Assembly: GCA_040954595.2 (NCBI GenBank)
Contig: CM082580.2
Span: 9,982,001 to 10,046,000 of the forward strand
DNA from: Balanoglossus misakiensis
Taxonomy: Eukaryota > Hemichordata
Direction: 5' to 3'
Length of the DNA stretch: 64,000 bases
The position numbers were made by a program, and so were the translations under genes. Under the pieces are notes generated by a model that searched no databases, was not told where the DNA came from, and saw nothing but the letters and a program-made list of their open reading frames with translations. Positions 34,321 to 49,300 of this stretch are shown piece after piece (within the stretch, counting starts at the first letter, position 1; every line of letters starts with the position of its first letter).

Positions 34321-37300
34321 ATGATGAATTCAGAGGCTGTGAGGAGTTTGATGGTGAACCCTCGACCGTCCACAACATACCCGGCCAGATCAAGAGATCC
34401 GTATCCACCCTATGCTGTGGGCCGCACAAGGCCACAATCAGGTACGGTTTATTTTTGAGTCGTGTCGGTCATATCTGTTGTAAAGAAAAGGAAATTGCAG
34501 CCAGTTTTTGGAGGAGACATGTATCAAGAGGACATCAAAGTGTTTGCAATCTAAAAATTCAGCATTGTCTGTTTAACATTTTATAGCCATCCGGATAAAT
34601 TACAAATAGTGGAGCTGTCCAGGTAATTTAATTGCCCTATCCAGGCTTGTCCATATATCCAAATAATTTGTCTGTCCATATATCCAAATAATTGGCCTGT
34701 CCAGATATCCAAATGATTGCCCCATCCAGACACCCAGATATTCCCTTGCCTCGCAAGGCCGTATGTGATCTTAACATTTCTTTTGTCCCTTTGCTTGTTT
34801 GTAGCTCCCATGCGGAGAAGCGCTCCAGTGGATGCCCGGCCCACGTGGCACGACTCCAGGGCCGATCTCACTCCTCACAAACACAGACGGTTTACTGTCA
34901 CCTTGAAACACCAACCGATAGAATCCAGAGTCAGCAAAAAGGCCCCTTACGCTGGTAAGAAATTGAGTTACACTTCTGGTAGTCAAAAGTTTTAAGGGGT
35001 ATAACAATTGCATCCGTAGGACCCCCAATCCCCCTCCCCTCCTTAAGCGTGCGAAAGTGAAACAACACTTAGTATAGTTACAATAATGCTATGTTAATGT
35101 TCCATGTTAATGATGTGATTTGTAGCCTTTGCTCGTAAACTCTGTGATTGAAAAAGCTTGCTAAAAACCTTTCTACCGATAAGAAATCAATTTCTCATAG
35201 GTAGAGGGGATACATTTGAGACTTCAGAGACAGATTGAGGCTGTAAGTCAGTAGAAATACCCCATTTGAATGTGGGAAGACATCGTTGATCCCTTTCAGC
35301 AGTTCACTTAAATTCAAACTATCTTTCAAATCAGAGATCAGTTGCATTTCAGCTCACAAGCGTAATGGGTGCCTTGATAAGACCAAGAATCAAGCAAATT
35401 CATTCAACGCCTACAAGGCTTGTATGTGTTCAGTTTTTAAAGAGCAGGTATTCTGGCTATCATTGACAGCAAATACACCCTTGTCACATACTCGTAGTTT
35501 GACATTTTCTGATGTACATATAGACGTCGCACCTTGGAAATATACTCAGCAAGAAATCAATCTTGTACAATTTTAAGATTTTTTTTTTCTGTTTCAAATT
35601 TCAGCCAGGAAGTATGATTCCATAGATCTTGCCAATATCAAACACTACCCTCGGATGGAGAACGGGCAAACGGTGACTCTTCCTCCATACAGCTCAATCA
35701 ATGATCCTCATCTCGTAGACTACTTTGCCAGAAAATTTGGATATGCGCCCAGACCGCCCTCTGGGGCTGTAAGTATCAATGCAGAATCTCTCAAATAATA
35801 CTCATCAGGGAAAATTCACAGAAAATAAAGGAGAATTTCGAGTTTCTGTTTGTAGAGAGTGTAAAACATTCTAATCTAGATGCACATGCGGGGATGATAT
35901 GTAAAGCAGACATGAAAACATGTTGATGGCATCATTTTTCAGCATCAAAATATGTCACATGGAGTACTGGTTCTCAAAATGCAAGATTAGATTACAATTT
36001 ATTTTCATACAAATAACAATAAAGACTCGTTTAAATCCCAATAGCCTATGTAGTATCAGTTTGTTGTAGTGTAATTAATTTGAGATCAAATGATCGGCCT
36101 TCAAGTGGTGTTTCTCTACTTTTGAACTTTTGACCCGATTAGGTTCTTTCCTTCTCTGTTAATCTGTCGCTTATCTCCGTTCTTGTATTGACTAATGTCA
36201 TTCAGAAGTTCGGTGACCGTACTCATGGCAGCAGTAAGATAAATTGCAAGTCGGAGCATGTCAGTGTTGATTTTTCGATTAGATATCTGTGCCCTTCATG
36301 TTTACACACAGTAGTCATCATGTACACTTTTTTTTGAAACTAAAATATTTTACAAGCCCATCATCTACTAGTTTTAGCAAGGTTCTCTGATTTGAAATTC
36401 AATTGAAATCATAATATTCAAAATTTGCGATCTTTCCAAGATCATGCGAAGTTGAGAGGTCACGTTAAACGTAGATGTGACCATTGAAGGATTTCTGTTT
36501 AACCGAATGAAATATTTGTATGTTACAGAGTGTAAGTAGCGGTTATTACAGTGGATCTAGAAGTCCACGGGGAAAGAGCGCCGGCCAAGTTACATACAGG
36601 GTAGAAGTAAAAACTGGAGATCGAAAGAATGCTTCTACAGATGCTAATGTGAGTACATCTGGTCAAACAAGTTACGATGGAAGCAGGAATATGCAACTGA
36701 GTTCTTTACAAATTGTTGCGCCATTAACAGTTGATTTGAAATGAGGTTTAGAATACAGATATTAGTAAAAATCCAGCATCATTTCTTTTATGGCATATCA
36801 TTAGAAAATTTCATTTATGTGAAGTCTGAAAGAATTCTTACTATTTGAAAATTTCAGGTTTCGATTTGGATTAAAGGAAGTAAGGGGAAGATGCCGAAGA
36901 AGAATCTGTCCAAGGCGTCGTCTGCCAAGAAACTGGGCAAGGTCAACTCGGGCGTCCCGTTTAAATTTGTGAGAAACAAGAAGAAAATCTTCAAGTTGAA
37001 GAGCAAAGATCTTGGAGAATTAACATCTCTTCACGTAGAGGTAAGTTTCACATGAGTGCAGAGTGGAAATGGGCTTTTACTGAATGGGGATTCTGACTGT
37101 TTCTGTATGGTGCAGTGTAATGAGTTATAAATTGTTCATTCTGTTTCAGCATGATGGCTTGGAAAAGCGGCACAGTTGGTTCTTGGAGGAGGTCGTGGTG
37201 ACCAACCTCAACACCGGAAAAACCTGGATATTCCCTTGTAACCAGTGGCTGTCTCTCTTTGAAAGTGATTGTCAACTCAGCCGGGAATTGAGGGCTCTTG

Positions 37301-40300
37301 ATGGCAAAAAATACGGCAAAACAGGTCAGTTCGGGTTTACTCATTCTTTCATGACCTTTCTTTCTAAGTAAAGCCTGTGAAAGCTGTTCATCTCATTTGT
37401 TGTTTTAGTAAGTCAGCTGGGAATAGTGGAAATGTCAAGTCCTTCCCTGATGTATTGTCATGACAACATGTAGTGTACTGAAAAAAAACACTTTCAAGTA
37501 TAAAAACACCATAACATTTCATTCATTGACCGGTATTATTCTTTGATTTGTACAGAGTATGAAGTTGTCACGGTAACAGGGGACAAGAAAGGAGCAGGAA
37601 CCGATGCCAATGTCTATATTACCTTATATGGTCAACGTGCCACATCCAAGAAATTCCACCTGCGGCCAATCAATGAGGACCCCTTTGAACGTGGGCAGAG
37701 TGACATCTGTAAACTGGCAGCGAACAATGTTGGACCGATCAAGAAAATCAGGTACATTAAAGGCCCACTATCTGTAAATTTTGGCTGTATTTTCATTATT
37801 TTAATTCTGGGTATCAACCATGGTTATCAGGCATGGTTAAAAGGGACGTTCAGTTCGGTTGGAAAATTTGAAAAGGAATTTGAGTACTGCAGATGTGTTA
37901 TTAAATAATTCTGTTACTTTTTTCTTCTTCTCAGGATCGAACATGACAACACAGGTTTTGGTCCCGGCTGGTTCCTCAACAGAGTGGTCATCACCGACCT
38001 CAAGAACCCCAAGAAGGGAAAGTTCTACTTCCCCTGCCATCAGTGGCTTGCCAAGGACGAGGGAGATGGAATGACCTACCGGGATCTGATCGGAAGCACC
38101 GATCCTAACTTTGTCGCAAAAGGTATCAGCAATAAGCTCTGTGTGTGTGTGTTTTGTTAGTGTTCCAACTGACAGAAAATATGTCGGACTGGTGCACACT
38201 TGCATGCATTAATTGTTCATCAATGTCGTGCCTCCAATCTCAACTCTCAACTTTCCAACATAAACTCATATCCAACATTCAGTGGTATAAATTAAAGTGC
38301 TTCTTCAGACATTGTGTACATCCTTTAAGATAGTAATTCGGTAATATAAAAGTAACATGTCTGGTAAAATTTATATCTTGTATTTTAGTCACATGTAGAA
38401 ATCTCACATATAGTGTTGTTGTAGATATGACATATCACACTTTTATTATTCTAGCAGCGTAAACTTATTATTAGTATTTCACAGTCTTTGAATAGTTTAA
38501 TCATACTATTTGGAAATATTTCATAACACTATACTATTTGGAAATATTTCATAACACTATAGTTGTAGAAGTACTCATATGATTTACGCACCACACTATT
38601 TTTTTGAACAGTTTTCACTCTTTTTCATTCACAATGTGATCAATAAGATAGATTCCAGCCTGCATAACTTACCAGCTATGCTTTCCTTTCCATCCATATC
38701 CATTGCTATTTTTTTGCCGCTGTGTGATTATCTCTGTGTGCGTCACTCACATGCCACGTTGATTCCTTGCCTCCACTTTGCCGCTGTGCCCGATTGTCTC
38801 TGCCGTTTACCAAACTCAAGGAGGTATGTCTTAGAGGAAACGACTCTGAACATTTATTTTTGCTTGTACATAAATCACTTATTAGAGATTGTGATGAAAA
38901 CTGTGTGATGTGTAATAGTGTCTGATGGTTGAAAATAATTTCTGAGTGAAAATGTACATGACATTCAGTGTTTCATTCAGGGATGGTATCAGCAGTGGGG
39001 ATATGTCCCCCTTTGCCATAATATTTGAGGGGGATTTCACCCCGGCAAGAAGGGACTGCTTTGATGAAGTTCTCTGTCGTTGAAGATTGGAATTCTTTGC
39101 CAACTGACAAATGGCAAAACTTCGGTCCTATTTCTAGTTTGTTTTTGCTTGATTACACTTTCATCAATGCTCAAAACTCTTGCCTTTTTTCCAGCTGCCA
39201 AATACATAGTGCGAGTGTACACTGGGGACAAGCGGAATGCCGGCACAGATGCCAATGTTTTCATGACAATGTTCGGCGACTTCGGTGACTCTGGAGAGCG
39301 CAAACTTGACAACAGACAAAACAACTTTGAAAAGGGACAGTAAGTACACTATTCAGAGAAAAATAAATAAACATTCATTGTTTTTACCATTTTCATTTTC
39401 AGGAAACATTGCATGTTGCTTGGCCAAAATTTTTTTAATTTGGTGTTCGAACAAATCACACATCACTGTGGATCCCCAAATCTGCAATTATATTGAACCA
39501 GCAGTAATATGAATAGCAATTTTTTCATCGTTACCAATCAGATACAAAAAGGCTTCATACATTCAATTTTGAATTGATCTCCAATAGGGAAGACAAATTC
39601 ACATTGGAATGTCCACAGCTAGGACCTCTGAAGAAGATACGCATCGGGCATGACAACTCTGGCATGGGACCAGGTTGGTTCTTAGACAAGGTAGGTTTTC
39701 AAAATCATACGTCTTGCATTAGTACCAGGGAACTACATTGTACTAGTGGCTGGCTAAGATGAACCTAATAAATGATCAACAGTAACATTCAGATTGCTGG
39801 CAGTTTCACAGTGAACATTATTTTTGGTTGATTTTGCTTACTGTTGACTGATCATTTACACATTGCCGACAACAATGATTACACTGTAAATGTAAAATAT
39901 TGTGTCGGATAAACACTTCTTTAATAACCAATTTTCTTTTTCAACACAGGTGATAATCGATGACACAGAACATAACAGGTGTTATGAGTTTCCCTGCAAC
40001 CGATGGTTTGACCGCAAAGAAGGCGATGGAAAGATTCAGAGGGATATCCTCATTGGTGGAAAGATTGGCGATGCTCCTGCAGGTAATAAGAGTTTAAAGC
40101 CCCAGGTAGTGATCTGTCTGTATCATGTTAAAGGCCCAGGGTAAAATGTGCTACCTTGTGACATCATCTTAGTTTGAGTGCAGATTGTAAGATTAGGGGT
40201 GGGGGGGAATCTTTAGTTTTTCAGAGCTCTACTCATCAACAATTTTTGATCGCCCGACAGGTTTCCCGTACGAAATCAGGGTGACAACCAGCGACAAGAG

Positions 40301-43300
40301 ACATGCGTCCACGAGTGCCAAGGTGTACATCGTCATGTACAGCGGCCACGGTGAAAAAGAAGAAAACAGCGGCAAGGTCTGGTTGCACGGCGCCAGCTTT
40401 GATCGGGGACGCACGGACATCATCAATGTGGAGTCCAGTTCCATGTTGAGTCCGCTGTCCCGATTGGTCGTCGGCCATGACAATTCCGGACCGGGGAGTG
40501 GTTGGCATCTTGAAAAGGTCAGTACAAATTTTAAGTAAATTTGTCGTAATTTTGAGTGAAAATTATGAGGAATTTACTGTGAAAATTGACAAAAAACGAG
40601 AATACCAATGAGAGGATTTTGATTCGATCACCCTGTAAAGGTCTATCAAAAAGTAATTCTGCCACTAAATTGCTAAACAACTTTTGTTTTTCCTTCCCCA
40701 GATTGAAGTGTACTGCGCAGCCACTGGCATCACTCAGGTATTTCTGTGTAATAAATGGCTGGCTGACGATGAAGGTGATGGATGCATCGAAAGAACACTG
40801 AAAGAAAATGAGTCCATGAGAGTGGTCAAAAAGTCAAGTATGTATAGATGTGTTATTGAATCGTGGTCAAAATTATTACTTTCTGCTGTTTTCAAAGGGA
40901 CAAATTTGAATTTTACAAATAATAAATAATTTGAAATGTTGTTGTAGTGTTACAAAGTGAATTGTAAACAGTATCAGTCGTGGTAGTTGAGTATAAGTCA
41001 GTATAAAATTAAGTTTTTTCAACCACCTTCTTACAGAGAATATCTGGTACGTGTCTGTGTTTACTGGTGACAAGACGGCCGCGGGCACTGATGCCAAAGT
41101 CTCCGTTTGTCTGTACGGCTCCAAGGGCAAATCGGACGACATCGTTCTCAACAATGCCAGTGATAACTTTGAGAACAACAAGCAGGATGACTTCAAAGTG
41201 GAAATTGCGGACGTGGGCAAACCGTACAAACTCCGCGTTGGACACGACGGTAGTGGAGTGCTGTCTGGATGGTACCTCAGGAAGGTATGTGGTCTCAACT
41301 TTCTTGTCATGTTCTGATTTGGTCGTTTACCGTCAAAAGACAGGTGTTCGATGCCAAGTGCTGGTGTGCAAACATTTCAAGTCTTCGCGTTTATCAGGTG
41401 ATATGTCGTGTACGATGGTGAGGTGGTAGGCTTACGATAAAGATGATGCAAGGTCATAAATTATAAAGGACATGCAAACCACTGATTGCAGAAGGATATA
41501 ATGATTGTCAAAAACAGCAACTTTGCCCCCCCCCCCCCCCCCCCCCCCCCCCGAACACTAGTATGTACTTTTCACATATCCCATGATAGCCCCTTCAGTG
41601 AAAAATCAGAAGGTTACCAATACACCAACAGTCAACAAGAAACTTTCTCATGTTGACTGGATATTTATTTGTGCTTTATTCTGCCCGTCAGGTTTTGATG
41701 GAAAACATGTCAACCAAAAAGAAGTACGAATTCCACTGTAATAGGTGGCTGGCAAGAGGTGAAGACGATGGCAGCATCATCCGAGAACTTCCAGCTGAGG
41801 GAGAAACCATTAAAAAACCACAACCAGGTATGTATTGTTTTGTCGAAATTCCTTGGAATATTAACATGGGTGATCGATTTTTAATAAATTTTCACAGCAG
41901 AATGTCATGATGGTTTCAATAATTTTACTTATTTTCTTGTTTTTTAACAGTCACAAAGTATCTTGTCAGAGTTTTCACTGGTGACAAATTCAACGCTGGA
42001 ACTGATGCCAACGTCTTCTGCATGATCTTTGGCGACCAGGGAGATACCGGAGAGCGTCCTCTGAGGCACTCCGAGACGAGCAAAGTCAACAAATTTGAGA
42101 GGAATTCAGTGAGTGTTCTTTCATTTTCATCGCTGCCTTGCTGAGCCTCAAAGGTCACACAGTCTGCTTGTAAGATTGCATAATAAAATTCTACTCCTAG
42201 TGACCACATGTCAGATACAAAATACATATCTAGTTTTATTCAACCATCAAAAGTGTGCACACCAACCTATCCGCCCTGGCGTACAGCATAAGGATGACTT
42301 TTTAAGCAGCCTTCTTCATGGTTGTTTTGATTTCATTGTTTTTCCCAGTCGCCTATAATAGCTCATTCAATTTAAAATGCCACGTCATCCATATACTTTC
42401 CCATTGGAATTATGGTGCAAAACTTGGTTTTCTCAGATTCAGTAAATGTAACTTTCACTGCTTGACTTAATTAATTAACTCTTTTTATCTCACCGTCTTT
42501 TTCTCTCTCTCTCTGTGTTTGTCAATTTGTGTGCGTCCACGCTTGCTGCTTTGTTTCACTCAATGTTTTGATGCTGTTTTTTTATTCACTCACCATGCTT
42601 CCACTTGCCATATTAATACAGAATGAGTTTGAAAGGAACAGCGTAAGTACTTGGTGTCAAACTTGTAAATTGCATCCTTCTTTATAATGAGTATAAAGGT
42701 TAAGGTCAAAAAGGGTGACTTCGTTCCTTTGAATCCACATAAAATGGGAGTAAGGGGTTTGTAACTATACATATATCACATGGTCATTTTTGCATCAGGC
42801 AACAATCATGCAAATTCAGCATGGGAGTTGACCACACTAAACAGCAAGGAACTAACCCCTCTATAATTTTTCAATAGAAGTGTGGGATTACTGTTAGTAA
42901 CATTCTTCACAGAAACATCAAAATTGTGCATGATTATTGTATAATGTGTTTTATGTGTATAGTTGTGTATATATTGGGGTGTCAAGATTCTCAGTATTGG
43001 TCATTAAATTTCCTGTAACTAAATACCTACATGTATCTGTGTAATGTCAAACCTTGATGCAAATGGATCTAACAGTGACATTCATCACATAAAAAAACAT
43101 GAATACTCTGTACCACTCTCCATGATTTTTCAAATTTGAAGAAAGTTTCTTACAGTTTGTCCCTAGTTTTTGACTTCATAATACCTCATATATGAATTTA
43201 TTTATTTTTGTCTATATAATGGAAGTTGTTGCTAATTTTTAACATGGTTGTTGTTCTGTAGATGGATGCATTTGAGATCGAAGCCGTGACCGTGAAGAAA

Positions 43301-46300
43301 ATACGTAGAATCAAGATAGGCCACGATGGAAGTCTGGTTGGATCTGGGTGGTATCTGGAAAAAGTGGAGGTTGAAGAAATGAACAATCCAGCCTCAAAAG
43401 TAGTGTTTCCATGTAACAGATGGTTGGATAGGGATGAAGATGACGGCTTGATTGTCAGGGAACTGGTACCTGAAGGTGTATCTCAGCTTTTATCAAGTAA
43501 GTTTAAATCTAATTCTTTGTTTTGTGATCTTGAAACCTGCAACGCCTTTCAGAAAAGACTGAATTAAATTTGGTTAAATTAGAATTTGGAAAGCTGATAT
43601 GGTAACCCATTTTCACTGTTGTGATTGTCCCCCCCCCCCCACCCCTTAAACAGCGACATCATATCATGTGACTGTGAAGACGGGAGAGGAGAAAGGTGCA
43701 GGAACAGATGCCAACGTCTACATCAAGATGTTTGGTGAGGATGGAGATTCCGGCCAGATTCCTTTGAAACAGTCGGATAATACCAAGAATAAATTTGAGA
43801 AGGGCAGGAAGGACAAGTTTACTCTTGAAGCCAGCGATATCGGCAAGGTGAGCTCGTGATTTGGAATTTAAGTTCCCCAAAAAATTATACGACTAGTACA
43901 CAGAATTCACAGGATTTTTGAAATCTTGTATGCTCACACAATACACACATGTGTGCATATACGGTACATACGTACATGCATTCACTTCACCAACTTGTCA
44001 TGAAAAATCAAATTTCTCCTGTAACCATGGCACTTTCAGCTGGAGTACATCAAGATTGGCCATGACGGCACAAAGCCGGGAGCTGGCTGGTTCTTGGACA
44101 GTGTGGAGGTCGACGTACCCTCTCGAGGTGAAAATTACATGTTTGCGTGCCACAGATGGTTAGCCGAGGATGAAGGTGACGGCGAAATTGAAGTGGAGCT
44201 CCAACCGACAGACTTCAAAGAGTCGACACCAAGTGAGTGTGTGGGTAGTGTACGAGTGAAGCTGGTTGCTTTTACCCTTTCACCCCTAGTTATCTCTTTA
44301 GAGATCCAACCCTTACCATAGAAAACAGTGGGTTTGGACTGAACCATGGTGGTGGAATGGTTATAAGGTTGCAAGTGAAACTTCCAGCTTTCAAGTTTGT
44401 TTACAGTCAAAGTCTGTACGATCTATTGACACAAATGTGAACTGTTGACGCAAACATGTTTTGACAACGATATCCCCCCAAATTATGAAAAATGACATTA
44501 CTTAATATGGACAACTGGATAGTAATCTATACCAAAATCTCTCAAATGTCTCAATTCCTTGTTGTGTTCACTCCACCAGGAATCCCATATGAGATCACTG
44601 TGCAGACAGGCGACGTATCAGGTGCAGGCACAGATGCCAATGTCTTCCTCAGGATGTACGGCGTCAAGGGGAAAACAGAAGAGTTTACTCTGGACAACCG
44701 AACAGACAACTTTGAGAGAGGAATGACGGACAAATTCAAGGTATAACATAGACTGTGAAAAATTGAAGATATTAATTTCAGGCTAAGTTTAGCCACTTTA
44801 AATGAGAAATGTTACATGAAAATGAAATTCAACATATCCAATACATTTTGTCTTTGTGTTTGCGTTTCCATAGATTGAGGCTGAAGATGTGGGCCAGCTG
44901 ACGAAACTGAGGGTTGGCCACGACAACAAGGGAGGAAGAGCTGGCTGGTTCCTGCACAGAGTCATCATCGAGAGGTTTCCCCCGAAGAGTAAATCCAGAA
45001 GAAAGAGGAGCCTTACAAAGAGGAGGTCGCGGGGAGACTTGGACGAAGATGAGGAGGAGTTTCCTGAAACCAATAAGGTCTTCTTTGTGTGCAATCGATG
45101 GCTCGCAAAGGATGAGGACGACAATCAGATCGTGCGGGAACTGTTGCCGACGGATGAGAGCGGACGTCCAGTCAAGGGGCGCGGACTTGGTTGTAAGTGA
45201 ACAGAATGGACGGTTTATTTTATTTTAAAATTGAAAAATTTTGAAATTAAAAAGTAGAGAAACATTGAATGTGTTGATGGTTAACATGTCTGATACATGT
45301 TTAGCCAGACACATTCCTGAATTTTTAATAGGGCCTAGGCACAGTAAAATAATTCAATCTTCCCGCCTTTTTCGTTTCAGACAACGAGTACACAGTGCAC
45401 GTTTTCACCGGTGACGTGTCTGGCGCCGGCACAGACTCTAATGTCTTCATCAACGTCTTCGGAGAGAAGGGAGACATGGGAGAGAGAGAACTCAAAGACT
45501 CGGAAACCAACACCAATAAATTTGAAAGAAATTGTGTAAGTACGGTATAAACCTTAAATGTCAGTGTTGCATTTTCTACAATTTGGAATCATTGTTTGTA
45601 ATGATTGTTTGATTTAAAATGCTGATGTCATCATTTTGTAGGAGGACGTTTTCAAGATTGAGGCTGTTGATCTGGGCGTGCTCAGAAAGGTGAAGATTCG
45701 CCATGACAACTCAATGCTGGGCTCGGCCTGGTTCCTGGACAGAATAGAAATTGAAGACAAGAGAAACAAGGAGAGGTAAAGAAAGTTGATAATTATCATA
45801 GTTAACTTAGTTGCTCTGAATTTCGGTTTGCGGGTTCCTAGGGATGTTCTCCATCAGATTTTTTCATCTATTATTCCATGACATATACATACATGTACAT
45901 CTGTTGCTATGACGCCATTTTGGTTTGTGAGTTTGCATTGCAATTCAGTCAGTATGAGACTGAAATATCACTAATGAAGTATACTTCTGCTTTTTGGTTT
46001 TCCAGGTTCTACTTCCCATGCCAGCGTTGGTTGGCCACCAAGGAGGATGATGGACAGATATCTCGGGATCTGGTTCCCGTCAGCAAGCAAGTGATGGAAG
46101 CCAAGATGAAAGGGAATACAGGGAAGAGAAAATCTACGACAAGTCTTAGGGAAGGACTGGCATTGGAAACCAAAGGTGGGTATGAGAGAGAGAAAAAAAC
46201 CTGAGGAGCGTTTTATGAAGTTGTGTCAAACGTGTTTGTCACATAAATGCTTTGATTTAAACTTGTGCTTTTGCACAAAATGTTCTGGTGATGTATGGTG

Positions 46301-49300
46301 TTGCACTATATGCTTATCTCGTGAATTGGATTGTTGGAGGTTGTTTCATCAGATGAGGTGACTCAATGTATATGCATATGACTGTAAATGTCACCTGTAT
46401 CTGCTATATATACCATGTCATTTCTCACTTTTCCCTTTCCTTTGCTAACAACATTTTTGGGGTTGTGTTTTGATTCTGACAGCCATCATGACAACATATT
46501 ACGTCAGCGTAGAGACAGCTGATGTGCGGGGAGCAGGCACGGATGCCAATGTCCATCTTGTCATCTATGGAGAGCAAGACGATACTGGTAAGTGTTAAGG
46601 ATCTGTACGATCACCAAAGGTAAGATTATGGATTTCAAATCCTGTATGTAAATTGATGCCAAAATCCCATATTTCAAAATGTTACCTTTTGTCTTTCTTT
46701 CAGGATTTTTGCAGCTGAAGACATCCAAGACCAATAAGAACAAATTTGAGCGTGGCAAGGTTGATGAATTTGAAGTGGAAGCAGTTGACATAGGCGACAT
46801 TAAGAAAATTCGGTGAGTAATTTGGGGCAGTTGTCGAACCCTCTTTAGTTTTTAAGACGTACTTTGTGATGACTGAGATTTATGAAAATTTTTGGAAGCA
46901 TTTTATAAACTTAGCTTCGACTGTCAGTTTGGTACTGTTTGAGTTCAAATATTGAAGGTATAACGTTGCTTTTTTTATGTTCAGAATCGGCCATGACAGT
47001 TCAGGGCCAGGTGCCGGCTGGATGCTCGAGAAGATTGATATTGATGCGCCGTCGTTAGGCAAGAAGTGGACGTTCCCTTGTCATAGGTGGTTCGACAAGA
47101 AAGAGGATGACGGTCAAGTAGAGAGGGAGCTGTTCCCTGTGCAGACAAGGACTGAACAGTATGAAAAACGTGGGTACTTTCATGAAAGATATTCATTCAC
47201 TTTAAGTGATCTGCTCAGAATGTTTTTCACATTTAGAGAGACACGTTTGACTGAAAACTGTGTTGATGATTTGCACTTGGGTCTAATAATTGTCGTCGTG
47301 GCTTTTGGTTGCAGATGTTCCCTATGAAATCACTGTGTACACGAGCGACGTCTCCGGAGCCGGCACTGATGCCGATGTCTACGTTGTTCTCTTCGGCAAG
47401 GAGACTTGCAGCACTCAGAAAAGTCTGTGCATCAACAAGAAGCAGAGGAAAGAATACTTCGAGAGGGCGAGCGTGGACAAGTTCATTGTCGAGGTGAGTC
47501 CGGTAGAAGTTCTTGCAACTTGACTGTAGCGTTGAAAAAGAATCTGAAAGAGAATAGTCCTTAATGCATGGGAAAAATATGATGTTTCAAAAGACTGTAA
47601 GTTACTTTTCTTTTTTTTGGCTGTAGCTTGAAGATGTCGGTGATACCATCGAGAAGATCCGAATTGGTCACGATGATTCTGGTTTTGGTGCAGCCTGGCA
47701 TCTCTTTAAAGTGGAAGTTAGAAGACTACTGGAATCAGGAAAGGTTAGAAAAAAACCCAAGTACAAAATTATGACTGAATGTTTGTCAGTCTGTGCAACA
47801 AAACAGAAACTCTGCTTTCAGTTGATCAATATACTTCTCAATGAAAGATTAAATGTTTCCTTCTCTGACAAGAAGCTTGTCCAGGAATGTAAAAGTTTCC
47901 AACATGTGAAGGTATAATCTCTCTCGTCTTTTCACCAGGGATCCAAAACCTTCACGTTCCCCTGCGGACGTTGGTTGGCACGCAAGGAGGATGATGGTGC
48001 TATCGTCAGAGAACTTGTGCCTACGCATATCGTCGAGGAAGTGACCCGAAGAGATGGCAGTGTGAAAAAGAAAGAAGTGAAACAAGAAACTCTAGAAAGT
48101 GAGTGTGAATTCAACCGATACAGGCCTATGTTGTAAAACTGATGCACTACTCTGACGTCAGATATGGTGGCCATGTTGGATACAATAACCCCAAACAATG
48201 AAATTATCAGCCAACTTGAATGTTGAAGTGCATCAGTTTTTCATCATCAGAAGCCTTTGAATTTTTGCCTTCATTTTATCTTGTGTCAGAATTTGAATTC
48301 CATAAATTTTTAAAAGATGTGTTAACTTTAGTGTGTGTTTGAGTGAGTGTGAAATCATTTTGAAAGTTTTGATCCATTTGGCATGACTTTGCCTGATAGA
48401 TTTTCCCAATTCAAATCCTACCCCTACACAATTCTGATCTGGCTTCTCACATCACACTATGCATGCTGTATTTTATCACCTAGAGAAAAAAAGTTTCTAT
48501 AACTCTTCATTTCTGTTACTAATTGAAAAATTGACATATTTCTTTCTTTCCTACTCTATATTTTTTATATCTCCAGGAGTTTCCTCTAAATTGCTCTTCT
48601 AGTCATCACCCTCCATTTCCTAGTTTATAGTATCGTCAAAATGTAGATTTTAAATATGGCGCGGGGTAAAATTCCTTGAAAAGTTGTACATGTATTACGT
48701 CATGGACTCTTCACCGTGGTAATGAACATTGGCGTGTTGGTTGGTTGGTTGGATAATCAGTGTAGTAATTGGTTTGCAATGTCGAATTTCTTCCCACAAT
48801 GCACTTTTTGGAACTTCCTGTTGTTGTCCTAATAGTGGATGCCGTGAGAGTTACCTTGGCTGTTCATTTTCCCCAGAAGTCATATTCTTTAAACAGCAAT
48901 CTATTCATTTCTCAGAAGTATTAATGAAATGAAATGTTTGCTACTGCTTGATCTAAACGAGCATTTTGAATTAAAAATACAGGACAAGAAGAGCAAAATT
49001 TCTTTTATCAGAAAATGCAACAGACTACAGAGTATTCACCTTTTTGCGCATGTAGTGATTGCTGTGATTTTGCCACCCCTTAATTGTTATCCACAATGGT
49101 ATAACCCATGTGTGACCACAATGCTCGACATTTACGCAGTGCGGAGAATAAGGGTGGGACTTAGTGCTGTGTGATATTATGGTTTGACTCACTTGGACCT
49201 ACCCATAAAGTATGACACTGAAAATAATCTGGGTTTTCTAAATGGCAGCTGGCATTCTCTGTCCTCAGAACGTTTTCTAGATTTAAACTGCATTTCTAAA

